Shown here one piece after another: positions 44,166 to 54,941 of a stretch of 64,000 bases of DNA. Within the stretch, counting starts at the first letter, position 1. Each line of letters starts with the position of its first letter. The stretch is from Diaporthe sp. PMI_573. Taxonomy: Eukaryota; Ascomycota; Sordariomycetes; Diaporthales; Diaporthaceae. Position numbers and translations under genes: made by a program. Location of the stretch: the NCBI GenBank assembly GCA_021399435.1, contig JAJTUP010000136.1:52625-116624 (forward strand). Direction: 5' to 3'. The notes under the pieces are model-generated. The model did no database searches. It saw only the letters and a program-made list of their open reading frames with translations, and had not been told where the DNA came from.

Positions 44166-44478
44166 TGCCGAGGCTTAAGGGTGTTGATGACTGTGTGCTG
44201 AGGTGGTTGAGGTACGCAATAAAACATAAAAACGCCAAGGGGAATGACGTTGGCGATTCCTTTTTGCATCTTGCCCACCACCCACCTCCTTATAGCAGGT
44301 AATACATACAAAAATGATACCAGTAGATAGGGCTTAATCTTAGAAATCCGTCTAAACCATTTATTTGTCTGTACGCCTATTCTTGACTCACTTGTCTTGG
44401 CCCGTAGCCGGCCCACTCATAATGACGCACTGGCTTGCTTCCTGGGCAACAACTTGCATTTTCCTTATAATATTACTA

Positions 44479-46116
44479 ACGGATACCGATGAGGTCACCT
44501 TCAAAGATTTGGTCCATGGCAATGGGAAGGACAAGAAAGGCTACGAGAAGATTCGGTTCTGCGAGGCACAAGCGAGACGAGATGGCCTCCGATACTTCTG
44601 GGTGGACACTTGCTGCATCGACAAGTCGAACAATAACGAGCTATCCACAGCAATCAATTCCATGTTTCGCTGGTACCAAAATGCGACTCGATGCTACGTA
44701 TACTTGTCGGATGTCGAAGAAGATGGCCAGTCTGGAGCCGGCCTTTCGGGCGAGTTTACTCGGGGCTGGACGCTCCAAGAGCTCCTAGCACCGGCATCGG
44801 TCGCATTTTTCACAAAGGAGGGCCGGCGGCTTGGCGATAAGAGCTCTCTCGAGAAACAGATCTACGAAATCACTGGGATTGCTGTCGCAGTACTTCGTGG
44901 AAGCGCCCTTGCTCAGCTCGACGTCGAGGAACGTTTTAGATGGGCTGAGACACGGCAGACCACGCACGAGGAGGACTGGGCATACTGTCTCCTAGGCATC
45001 TTCGGGATTTTCATGCCACTTATATATGGCGAGGGGAAGGCACACGCAGTGCGTCGGCTTAGAAAAGAGATTGACGACGCTGTGAGCCGCGGCGATGCTA
45101 TCGCTGCTCATACCACGACCCTACCCATTCGCGGACAGCACAAACGCTCGATCTGGAAGGATGGCTTCAACCACGGGTTCTACCTTGAGAAGGTACCACT
45201 GGTCAACCGCTTTGTGGGTCGTCACGAATATATCGCTGACATGGAGCTGTGCCTGCTTCCAAACCCGAAACAACCGCGCCGAAATGTCTTCATCGTATGC
45301 GGACTCGGCGGAATGGGCAAGACACAACTTGCTGTTGAGTTTGCCCGGCGCCACCAGACAACCTTCTCGTCCATTTTCTTTGTCGACGGCTCGAGCAGGG
45401 ATGCTTTGCTCCAGAGTTTCATTAGGGTCTTTCAGCGAGTCGCCATCAACGATATCGGTGGTGCAAAATGGCAATCCAAAACAGATAACATTGAAAACTC
45501 GACGTCGGACGAAATTACAGCCAAAGCCTTGGAGTGGTTTTCGCTGGAAGGAAACGACAGGTGGTTGTTAATCTACGATAATGTAGACCTTGAGTCGACC
45601 GACCTTGGAGGCTTCGTTTTGGACACCTTCTTTCCAGCCAAGGACTGTGGCTCCATCATCGTTACGTCCCGACTGGCATGCCTTCCCGTGGCAGCGATGG
45701 TGAAGCGGCTTGGGGAACTGGATGCAGTGCAATCCATTGAACTTCTCACCGGGACATCGACGATGGAGAGTGCAGCGAAGGCCACAGCCTACTCCGGCAG
45801 TAGAGCAGACACTAAAACCGCAGCAAGACTCAATCTCGTCGAGGATCTCGGTGGCTTGCCTCTAGCTATCTCCCAGGCTGGGAAGCTCATGAAGTCACTA
45901 GGGATAGAGGCTGAAGAGTACCTTGAGTTATACAAATCCTCAAAGCGAAAGGTCATCGATATGCTATTACCAGAGGCTATGCCCAATGATCCAGAGCGCG
46001 CAAGCATACGCACAACGTGGATCACGTCCGTCAACATCCTAAAACAGCGCATGATCGACGTACCTAGAAGCTCGCTTGTTAATTCTACTTTCGATATTAT
46101 AGACTATTTACTGTGA
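44479..46116 (+). pseudogene. HET-NB-ARC gene truncated at both ends
   Basis: The open frame starts at 44365, but homology begins at TDTDEVTFKDLVHGNGKDKK, inside the HET domain; the first about 45 residues (normally ending ILSHTWG) are missing. HET then continues: YFWVDTCCIDKSNNNELSTA, INSMFRWYQNATRCYVYL and RGWTLQELLAP. An NB-ARC module follows with FVGRHEYIADME, P-loop GLGGMGKTQLA (about residue 317), Walker B RWLLIYDNVD, GSIIVTSR and GGLPLAISQAG. The frame stops right after SIRTTWITSVNILKQ, so the TPR or other repeat sensor expected in this family is lost. The family acts in allorecognition. The mostly intact middle suggests recent truncation. Confidence 0.85.
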
Positions 46117-46718
46117 ACAGATTCATATCAAAGACAGTTTACCGTGTCAATAGCGCCCTTAGAGTAAAAGGAAGCTCGAGAAGCAAGGTCTTTTTGTGCC
46201 GAAAGGTATCCTAGAGAAGGTGGCATCCAATTTTTATGAAAGGAGGGCATTGTCAGAGAAGTGGTTGTAAAAGTTGGACAAAGAATACCAAGGGCAGAGA
46301 TTTACCGGTGTGGTTATGTACCTTTCTCAGATCACAGAATAAAGGTGGCTCACATACAGTATGATCATCAAAGGGGATTTTGAAGTCTCTGTATATTGCA
46401 CTATCTTGGGCCCGTGATGCCTGACTTGAATTCCATTACGAAAAGTCTCCTGCCGAGATTTGCTCGGCATGCTTCTTCTCCCACTTCTCGACCTTACTAT
46501 CCAAGGAATAATCATATATTGCTTCCTATGGACCTCAAACTGTCAGAACGGAACATTTTGATCACGTAACTAAACTACAGCGTGTGGAATCGCCTCAATT
46601 TAGAGGACTAGAGATCCCATACCCACTTGGAGAAGGAGTCGACCGGAGGAACAGCGTCAAGAGAAAGAGCGTCAAGCGAAAGAGGAAGAGCTTGAAGTCA
46701 AGAAGGAAGAGCCTGGAG
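46117..46718. other. Intergenic with a coding-like low-complexity end
   Basis: At 46640-46762 the plus strand reads a Glu/Lys-rich tail (QEKERQAKEEELEVKKEEP, then GVKKEEPEVKCEDAPK and a stop), with GTCAAGAAGGAAGAGCCT repeated exactly. It looks like the 3' end of a gene whose body is missing. Nothing else is recognised. Confidence 0.35.
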
Positions 46719-47238
46719 TCAAGAAGGAAGAGCCTGAAGTGAAGTGCGAAGATGCCCCCAAGTGAGGGTCAAGAGAGAACGGGAATGACGATCTCGCAGG
46801 TTTTCGTTGTAGAACTTTCGAGGGCTCGTCGGCGCGCCCTCCTTCACCGCTCGCGAGAGCATGTCGCGCATAACCTGCGTCCGCTCCTGGAAGGAATCCG
46901 TCTGCACCATGGTCAGCAGACGCTGCTCGCTGTTGACCTTCCAGCTTGGCGATAGATTGAGCCCCTGTAGGATAGATTTATGCATGTAGCCGAAGGGCTT
47001 GGGGTAGCCCTCGATCATAAAATAGTAGTAATCTTGCATCCAGGCCTTGTATACGGCCGGATTTTGGGTATAGTATGGCCATCTGGAGCGCGTTAGCTGC
47101 ATGCGGCGAGTTGCTGAGGCTTATCGCTCACGAACAGCTACAAACTGCTCTCACTCCACTTATGCGCAGTGCATGCAGGGAACTCACGTGTCGACCAGCT
47201 TCACGAGCGCTAGACCGCTGAAAACTTTCGACGACATT
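46719..47238 (-). pseudogene. DUF4743 (Nudix-associated) N-terminal fragment
   Basis: A start at 47238 gives exon 1 (to 47188), and exon 2 runs from 47096, with a 91-nt GTGAGT intron in phase. The protein contains SRWPYYTQNPAVYKAWMQDY, IEGYPKPFGYMHKSILQGL and ERTQVMRDMLSRAVKEGA. These match the DUF4743 region found before the hydrolase core of thiamine-pyrophosphokinase-related Nudix proteins. The Nudix box that should follow is absent; the last about 35 residues are unrelated. It is a truncated copy, and the functional gene is presumably elsewhere in the genome. Confidence 0.6.
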
Positions 47239-47508
47239 ATGGAGTAAAGCGTCTGCTTCGCGGCGAGAATGGAAGCAACTTCAGCTATTGCTTGCTTTCA
47301 CAGCAGAAAACCGAAAAGGTGGTGATGGCGGAGTCATATCGCGCCGATCCAGGACGAGGCACGTGACTCGGACCAGGATGAGCCACTGGCGCACAAGTTT
47401 CCATAGCTAATAACTCGCCGCTCTTAGGTCGGGCAGATGTGGATCCGTAGGCTCGCTTACATAAACCGCCGGGCATACCGCTATATATATTTGAAATTCC
47501 GAGAGATA

Positions 47509-47582
47509 TATGCGAGGGCTCATACTGGTAGAGTGTGAGACTAGTAATCTTAAGGTCGCGGGTTCGAGCCCCGCTAAGTCCA
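47509..47582 (+). tRNA. tRNA-Thr(AGT)-like pseudogene lacking a 5' acceptor strand
   Basis: A D-arm (GCTC...GAGT), an anticodon arm (TGAGA-CTAGTAA-TCTTA, anticodon AGT), a 5-nt variable loop and a T-arm (GCGGG-TTCGAGC-CCCGC) all fold. The 3' acceptor strand TAAGTCC is followed by A, but the 5' side (TATGCGA) does not pair with it. A T6 run after the 3' end would serve as Pol III terminator, and A and B boxes look intact. It is either a tRNA pseudogene or a tRNA-derived element head. No intron is apparent. Confidence 0.55.
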
Positions 47583-47971
47583 CCTTTTTTCCACCTTTTT
47601 TTTGCCCTGCCGTCAGCTAATTCTTCAAGCAGATTCGTGAGCCGCTTTAGCGGCGCTCGGGAATTCCTGTCTCTCAGGCCCTCTGGGAGCCATTACCCCT
47701 TTAGGGAAGGCGTCGCGCTGTTAAGCGCGCCCAGTGGGTCTGAGGTAAACCGCTGTGTGACTTTATTTCCGGGGGGCCTTCTCCACAATCCCGGCCCAAT
47801 CAGTTTCCAGAGCAACGGCCATCCTCGTAAGCAGATGGGCACGGTAAGCTAGAACAACACTAAAATGCGACCAAACCGTCTCTCAGCAATGCACTCCACA
47901 GGCTACTATTCTCTTGATCAATCAATGCATTCCTAACATACTCACAACGTTCGGCACCTACTACCCTAATA

Positions 47972-50401
47972 ATGGAAGGAAACAGGGTGGCAGAGCTTGA
48001 GCGACGCTTGCGAGAGGCGGAGCAACGCGCCGAGGAAGCAGAGCGAGAGAGGCAGGAAGAGCGCCAACGAGCCGAGAAAGCAGAGCGAGAGAGAGAAGTG
48101 GAGCGAGAACGAGCCGAGAAAGAACAGCAACGAGCCGAGCTATCCGAGAAACAGACACGGCCAACCACCCTTGACGAGTACATTACCGCTTGCCATACAT
48201 CAGTATTCTCCCGATTTTCTGTCGAAACGGATCCGAAATTCACATCCAAGGGCCCTATAACGAATCCCCGAAACAAGTGGTGCCCTACCAAAATCCAGCC
48301 ATGGTCCGATTTCCTCCACAACCAAAGGATCATATTCGGTACGCTCAACAGTACCTTCCCTTCCGAAACACGTGTCTTCGAGAATAGGAACTTTCTAGAG
48401 GGGCTAGGAGAGAGGATTTCGAGACACAAGATTGCCGACGAGAAGACGCTGGAATATTTCCTCCATAATAGCGTGGAAGACCCGGTTCGGAATATTATCG
48501 AGCAGCTGAAAAATGTCCCAGAGGCATCCAGCGCCTTCGACATCGGCAACGGCATCATCTTCGAAAACCATCCTCATGCGATTAGTGACGTTGCCGAGGA
48601 AGTGGTGGATAGAGAAACGCCATCAACGCCGCCACAAACGCCCAACCAGCGACACGACCCCCATCAGCTACGCGCCGATCAAATCTGCATCTACCGATCC
48701 GACAATACACAATCATCAAGACGCACCATGCTCTACATCTCCGAATACAAACCGCCTCACAAGTTGACGGCTTCTCATCTACGTCTCGGTCTCCGTCCCA
48801 TAGATATTTACAAGGAGGTTGTCAACCGGAAGACAATCCCAACTTCGGTCGATCCAGCTGCTCGATTTCAATACTTCGCAGAAAGGTTGACAGCGTCTGC
48901 CATCACACAAACGTATCACTACATGATCGAGGGCGGTCTTGAGTACAGTCTTCTGACTACAGGTGAGACGATTGTATTTCTCACGATCGATTGGGATGAT
49001 CCTGGCACGCTCTACTACCACCTGGCCGAGCCTGGCCCCGAGGCGGCGGCGCACTCAGATCAGTTGCATCTCTGCACGGCCGTAGGTCAATACTTGGCTT
49101 TCACCCTCCTGGTCCTAGAAACACGGGGTGAGCATGGGCAGGAGGAACGACGGAGAGCAACACAGACTCTACATACTTGGGCGGAAGACTTTGAAACGAC
49201 AGTGCGGTCCGTACCCGACAGTGAACGAACTGCGTCATCGGATGCTTCGTTTATTCCTGAGCCTACAACGTATCAAAACGTCGACCGGTCACCCATCGTC
49301 AAACGCCTAAGGAGGCGCTTCTTCATTCAATACCAGTGTAGTGACAGCTTGTCCAAGGTAGACAATCACCCAGAGTCGTCAGATGATGATGAATCGTCTT
49401 CAAAGCCACCAGAAACGCCGACCCCAAGTGCAGGGAATGCTGGACCTCGAAGGAGCCAGCGGATCCTCGCGCGACGGCCGCGAGGAGGCGGAAGCCAAAG
49501 GGGAGGCAAAGGGGCGGATGATGCTGGAGTCGGGCCCGAGGCAGAAACCGGTGCGATCTCTCAACGAGACAGTCCCTACTGCACGCAAAAATGTCTGCTT
49601 GGCCTGGTCAAGGGACAAAAGCTGGACCCAACATGCCCAAATGTGGGTCGTCACCGAAGGCATGGTGATTACCATCCTGTGGATCACACGCAGTGGCTCA
49701 GTATGCTTCATCAGCAGCTCAAACAATCACTTGATGACGGCATCACGCCGCTGGGGCATGGTGGCGCACGCGGGGTCCTGTTCAAAGTGACGTTGCTTGC
49801 ATACGGCTACACTTTCGTCAGTAAAGGCACGGTGCGGGCCTTCATCCCCGATCTTGAGCACGAGGCGGACGTGTACAAACGTCTTCTCCCAGCCCAAGGT
49901 AGAAACGTGCCAGTATTTCTAGGGGCTATCGATCTTCGTCAGATGCAGAAAATCTACTACTACGATCACCGAGTGTATGTGGTATACATGACATTACTAT
50001 CATGGGGAGGATGCAGCATCTCGGAAGCAAAGGCGGCAGGATTCCCGAATGAGAAACTACGCGCACTAGCCATTCAGTCACTGCAAGCTATTCATCGACA
50101 ACGCGTTCGCCACACAGATGTGCGGGATGCGAACATGCTGTTCAACGAGGGGACTGGTGTCATGATAATTGACTTTGAGCGGGCCGAGATGCTCGATCTG
50201 CAGCGCCAACCACTAGCTCCGATCATACCAAACAAACGGGCATGGGCGGGGAAGGGTAGAAACGGGAAACAGGAGAGAAAAATTACCATTGGTGGGCACG
50301 GGTTTTGCAATGAAGTTGGGGAGCTAGAAGCAATATTTGCTCAGAAACACACAGCTAGCGAGCGTTCTAGAGAGGTTCAGAGAATCTCACGCTGGACGTA
50401 G
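47972..50401 (+). CDS. Coiled-coil / REase-like / kinase-like fusion protein, 809 aa
   Basis: One intact exon. Residues about 5-62 form a highly charged coiled coil (Glu/Arg heptads). Residues about 230-345 resemble a restriction-endonuclease-fold (PD-(D/E)xK) domain: a strand with MLYISEYKPPHKLT (E258, K260 as the E-x-K pair), an ITQTYHYMIEGGLEYSLLTT helix-strand unit, and TGETIVFLTID, the typical central strand. Residues 430-560 are a disordered Ser/Pro/Arg linker. Residues about 590-760 are a divergent protein kinase: alpha-C-like LEHEADVYKRL, catalytic loop RHTDVRDANMLFN (D716, N721) and IIDFE in place of DFG. No glycine-rich loop is obvious. The combination resembles fungal Crinkler-RHS-type effector architectures; this is inference. 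It stands alone, 390 bp after the tRNA-like locus. Confidence 0.8.
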   Translation: MEGNRVAELERRLREAEQRAEEAERERQEERQRAEKAEREREVERERAEKEQQRAELSEKQTRPTTLDEYITACHTSVFSRFSVETDPKFTSKGPITNPRNKWCPTKIQPWSDFLHNQRIIFGTLNSTFPSETRVFENRNFLEGLGERISRHKIADEKTLEYFLHNSVEDPVRNIIEQLKNVPEASSAFDIGNGIIFENHPHAISDVAEEVVDRETPSTPPQTPNQRHDPHQLRADQICIYRSDNTQSSRRTMLYISEYKPPHKLTASHLRLGLRPIDIYKEVVNRKTIPTSVDPAARFQYFAERLTASAITQTYHYMIEGGLEYSLLTTGETIVFLTIDWDDPGTLYYHLAEPGPEAAAHSDQLHLCTAVGQYLAFTLLVLETRGEHGQEERRRATQTLHTWAEDFETTVRSVPDSERTASSDASFIPEPTTYQNVDRSPIVKRLRRRFFIQYQCSDSLSKVDNHPESSDDDESSSKPPETPTPSAGNAGPRRSQRILARRPRGGGSQRGGKGADDAGVGPEAETGAISQRDSPYCTQKCLLGLVKGQKLDPTCPNVGRHRRHGDYHPVDHTQWLSMLHQQLKQSLDDGITPLGHGGARGVLFKVTLLAYGYTFVSKGTVRAFIPDLEHEADVYKRLLPAQGRNVPVFLGAIDLRQMQKIYYYDHRVYVVYMTLLSWGGCSISEAKAAGFPNEKLRALAIQSLQAIHRQRVRHTDVRDANMLFNEGTGVMIIDFERAEMLDLQRQPLAPIIPNKRAWAGKGRNGKQERKITIGGHGFCNEVGELEAIFAQKHTASERSREVQRISRWT

Positions 50402-50525
50402 AGATTCCACCTAGCTAGTTAAGACGATCAGAGGCATATAGGGCTGAAGCGTAATTGATTTTACTGCCAATCACATGCACTTGCTTACAGGATTCATTGA
50501 CTTAAATGGCCGTGGTTATTGGGGA

Positions 50526-50982
50526 GAACTACCGTATTAATTGAGAAAATTCATCTTTGCGCTAGGCCAGTAGCGGCATAGCGGTCAGGCGCTGACCAGG
50601 GCCTCCATCAGGGGTCTCATCAAAATTTGCAGTGCACCGAAACAACTGCATTCGGCCAACATAAAAGACGCTCGGTTGGGTGAAGTACAATTAGGAGGAG
50701 AAGTCCTCATAAGGCCACTACTATACACTCCTGGATCGCCGAGGCATATTGTCATTATCGTCGCCGCCGTCGCACAACAGTAGGAATAACTTCAAAGCTC
50801 AGCTCTGGACAGGGAAATGCTTGAAAGAACAAAAAGGGAGTCGGAAATATCTGGGAATGGGGTAGTGCGGCCTTGGCGAGGCGTTAAACTGATTTTGGCG
50901 GTGCGTTAAGCCTGTTGCGGTTAGGGGGACTGGGGGGCCCTGCTAGTGCAAAGATGAATTTTCTCAATTAATACGGTAGTTC
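50526..50982. mobile_element. MITE with 35-bp perfect terminal inverted repeats
   Basis: The left arm 50526-50560 (GAACTACCGTATTAATTGAG, then AAAATTCATCTTTGC) and the right arm 50948-50982 are exact reverse complements. If the true border is TA, the duplication is the TA at 50530-50531 and 50977-50978, as in Tc1/mariner MITEs. The 387-bp interior has no coding capacity. No longer direct duplication is seen. Confidence 0.88.
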
Positions 50983-51790
50983 AAGTCTTGCTATATTTCT
51001 CCACGGCAACCCCGCACTAGGGACGTCCATATCAGCCAACAGTTTCTCCGCCTTAAGGCTGTGTTCCTGATTGGTGGAATAGCGAGGTAAAGCCGACATA
51101 TTTCGGTCTCCCAAGCATTCAACGAAATGCGAAGGGCAAAGATGTCTAATTAGAACGCAGCTGGCAAGGACCAGGATTGAGTTACTCTGTGTCGCTTGCC
51201 CCAGTGTACCCGCCAGAGCTTGCACCCACCTCACCGAGCTTTTGTCACTCAATACTGGGAAGGGTAGATGTGATAGTAAGGAGCAACGTAATGATATAAA
51301 TAAATGTCATCCACCCTTTGGATCCTTTGTACATAACAGTGAAAACAGAATACGCAAGATAGGCAGGCAACAAACGGCCCCTAACCGTACTATCTCCCCC
51401 CCCCCCCAACTTATCTCTCTTGCTCAAACGATCTTTTCACCCTCTTTCTTTCCAAGCTGCACCCTGGTTCAAGCGCAAAGCGGCATGGACGGGCCGGAAG
51501 CAATCGATTGGCCGTCGATGTGTGTCGAAGTTGGGTTGCCAGGGGAGAGGGAGACCGAGGCTCAATTGTCGACTTGGAGTCAGCCCTATCTCCGAGTCTC
51601 CGTCTGTTGGACGAGGCAGGGCAGACTTGCAAACAAATAAATCAGATCCAAATCTATTCAAATCAAATCAAATTGCCCCTGCGCTGACTCAAATCAAATC
51701 AAATCGGAGAGCCCAGATTTATTTGGATATCTAATTATTTGGATATGCCCCACATCTGTAGCCAGGACCAATCAACGTTGAGAGCCTGCT
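50983..51790. other. Intergenic, low-complexity CAAAT repeats
   Basis: No gene is supported. CAAATCAAATCAAAT occurs at about 51656-51671 and again, as TCAAATCAAATCAAATCGG, near 51690. A run of ten C lies at about 51396. These repeats may belong to the terminal region of the decayed hAT that follows. Confidence 0.35.
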
Positions 51791-51959
51791 AGGCCAAGAG
51801 TGCCCGCTAATGCGCAATTGCTTTTTGCAGGCCGTGTCACCAAACTTTCTTTTTGTATTTTACGTGACGCGTTTGATTGTGAAATATATCTTGGGCGCGC
51901 TTGCCATATTGTGGAGGTAATATTTGTAGCCGATAGCAAAACGGGGACAGCTCTGGCCT

Positions 51960-53291
51960 TCTCTGAAATGGCGCAACCCGCAAGAGGGGAAGCGCCGTCA
52001 GTCGCCCTTTCTAGGGCATCCGCCAGTTTTAGCGTTCCCGAGAGCTCCCCTGACCTTGACTCAGTAGAGCCCGGCGTGGACGCGACCGGCGATACATCGC
52101 CTTCGATCGACTACATTGGATATGAAGGCATCGATTAGAATCGCCTCGCAGGGTTCTCTATACGCAAGTATAGAAAAAGAGCGCGGACGGGATGGGTATG
52201 GGAACATGGGTTCGATATCGAGAAAAACGATTCCGGTCATCGATTCTGGCTTTGCAAAGCCTGCCATCGGAAGAAGGCTACAATTACCCACATGTACGAT
52301 GCTGCATCCACAAGTCAAGCAACAGTCATATGGAAGAAATCCACCACATCAACAGAGGCGGAACCAATGCTACCCACAGAGGAAGAAGCAGCGCACTCTT
52401 TTCGACATGGTTGATCTAGACTCCCACCGACCCAAGGATACAGGCTTTGATGAACGCCTTCATATCATCCTTTGAACCGCTTCGCTTTCAGCATTCTCCT
52501 TATACGCTGGGTGGCATGCGACAACATCCCATTTCACAAGCTGGAGAGTCCGTACTTTCGCGACCTTATGGCTTACGCGAACAGCGCCATCGCGGATTCG
52601 GCAGTATCCAACCCATAGCACAATCCGCGACTGGATTGTGCGGTCCTTCAATCGTCACAAAGGCGTCGTGACGGAATGCTTCGTCGGTCGCTCAGCCGCA
52701 TTACGTCTCCTTTGATGCGTGGTCCTCTCGAAAATTCACATCTCTACTCGGCCTTACCGTACACTTTCTTGGATGAACGAAGGGAAGTTTCCGTACTTTC
52801 CTCCTCGGTTTTGCAACGGATTGAAGTTCTTCAATGTGGAAGAAACTTGCCGACGTGTCAGCGAGAATAATCCAACGAGGTATGGGTTCGAGGCTGGCGT
52901 CAGGATATTTTGTCCACGACAAATGCTGAGGAGCAATGACACTGCCTTGAAGACTTGGGCATTGAGTTGGGGTCAAAAAGCAACATCGTCGGCTCCGGTG
53001 CTGTGGCCACCTCATCCAACCTCGTCGCCCGATCCATTCTTTTTCGGTACGGACGCCGACGCGTTCGAAGAGGGTTGCCAGGCGACAAAAGAGATCCAAG
53101 ACGAGGTTAAACTTTGGAGATCAAAGGGCGTCCTACGTACCATCGAAATAAACGACAAGGTCCTGGGCCAGAAGGAAGTCCGTTCTGAGAACACTCCAGA
53201 ACTAGGGATCAATTTCCACAATACCAGCCCTGACACTATATTCGCATACATACTCGGCCTAGACCCTAACAACGGTAACCAAGTCTTCTAG
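51960..53291 (+). pseudogene. hAT transposase relic with several frameshifts
   Basis: Pieces of one transposase occur in order but in different frames. They are a BED-like finger (RFWLCKACHRKKATITHMYD at about 52235), ESPYFRDLMAYANSAIADSA (about 52550), HYVSFDAWSSRKFTSLLGLT followed by VHFLDER (about 52697), LEDLGIELGSKSNIVGSG (about 52950), and FFFGTDADAFEEGCQATKEI followed by QDEVKLWRSKG (about 53040). The dimerisation domain is not found. Multiple indels indicate an old, inactive copy. The last open frame ends at 53291. Confidence 0.7.
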
Positions 53292-53449
53292 CAACCAAAC
53301 TTGGGTTCTTTTTACTACCCTAAATACCTTTCGCATCTAATGGGAGCCTCTCCGGGATAGACTCGAAGAGCGAATAACTTGATAATCACCATCCCACCTA
53401 ATACCAATACGCCCGTCACTCTGAAGTCGTATTTTAACTCGGGCCGCAT

Positions 53450-54332
53450 CTACTTTTGCCACTCAAGAAATTCAAATTTTTATAGATAGCTTCGAATCGC
53501 CTAGTGGATGCCATCTCCGGTTTTCGGACTCAGACCCTAACTATGGGGTAAAATGGGGTATTACTGAACTCACGTGGTCAAGCAGTGGACTTATTACAGA
53601 TTTATCGTATGTTGATCAAGTTGGCCTACCGATAGGTCTATCGGTCCAGACAGAGATGGAATGGAGCTGAAAAGCCCTGGGCTACAATCGGACGCGGTCG
53701 AAACTATCTGCAACCAGCTAAAGGATATAGACCCGGCTTGGGGTTCCATGTGTGTATTGATTCTGGAAATGCCTTGCGTGCATTAGCACGCAAATCTGGC
53801 TTGCTCACAACCCCTGCAGCAACCTGCGAGGATACTACGACCCATATATCCAAAAGGTGTGGACAAGTACTCGGAGGCTAATCTAACAGTCGATACCCAG
53901 ATCCATGATGACGGCCCGATGGTAACCTGTCAGGTGGACGACAGTGAGCTGCTGTGCGCCCAAGATGACGGAAACAATTTTCGATACCAGAAGCCAACTA
54001 CGATGGATATTTTCAGATGCAGTGGAGGGCCATTCACAACTCAGGCTCAGAATGAGCAACACATGCGGACATGGCCGCGTCTCTGTGCAGCCTTTGTGCG
54101 TTCAACACTACTTCTGGATGATGGCGATGTGACTCCGGGCCTTAGAAGCTCGTCCTTTTATGCAGCAGATATTACCCACCAGTTCGCTCGAGTAATACAT
54201 AACAATCTCCTACCTGACGGCACAGGCGGGGCATACACATTTCCGTTTGACGATGTTGATGTCGCTGGGGAAAATGAGGCTGGACTTTTTACTGTTGACA
54301 AACCATTATCGATTGAGATAACAGTCCGCTAG
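53450..54332 (+). pseudogene. GH64-like beta-1,3-glucanase pseudogene
   Basis: The 3' frame (53859-54332) matches the end of fungal GH64 (thaumatin-like) glucanases: FYAADITHQFARVIHNNLLP, GAYTFPFDDVDVAGENEAGL and PLSIEITVR. Upstream, other frames read NYGVKWGITELTW, LSYVDQVGLPIGLSVQTEM, GLQSDAVETICNQLKDIDPA and GYYDPYIQKVW, which are earlier parts of the same fold. At least two frame changes (near 53665-53690 and 53850) and a missing N-terminus with signal peptide make it a pseudogene. Intact family members hydrolyse beta-1,3-glucan outside the cell. Confidence 0.7.
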
Positions 54333-54941
54333 GATTGTATATGTAGACTAGATGCTGGCCGCTGTTGAACTTGGCCTTTTTTATGCCGTTGTAAACACAT
54401 CACATCCAAAACTTGTTCCGTTTCCTAACGCTTTGCTATTTTGTCCTGCCAAGTCCTAAAACATCATACAAGTAGAAGATGACTCAGCGGCGTTATCTTA
54501 GTAATAATACAGTTCCTTCTTTTCATTCTAAATCACGAAAAAAATCCTTATTCTTCTCTCTTCCCCACTCCCCGCGAGAGTTGTAACCCGAGCCCTCTCC
54601 TGTACTGCATGTTTTCGTCCGATGCGCAAAGAATCTGACAAGATGGCGGACGAGGTATGTATAAAGTTCAATTGGAACAACTCAACCCCCCTCCCCTGTC
54701 GGTTTTGCACTCAAAACTGCGTTTGCTCAATTCCCATGCCTCCGCCGTCGACAGCCTCTCCACCATCCATCCACCGGTGTTGCTACAGCCCGTCTTCGGG
54801 TTTGATCCATGTTCCGCTTTACCCGGATCATGCAAGATCATGACTAATGCATCATAATATATAGCGCGAGAGGTGTGTTTTTCTTCGACTGGGTGTAAAC
54901 CCGCCACGCCTGTGCCAGAAGCAACTGAAAACCCCAACAGG

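Noticed and set aside
47535..47852. 105-residue ORF overlapping the tRNA-like locus
   Set aside because: Its N-terminus is the translation of the T-arm, a well-known artefact over tRNA genes.
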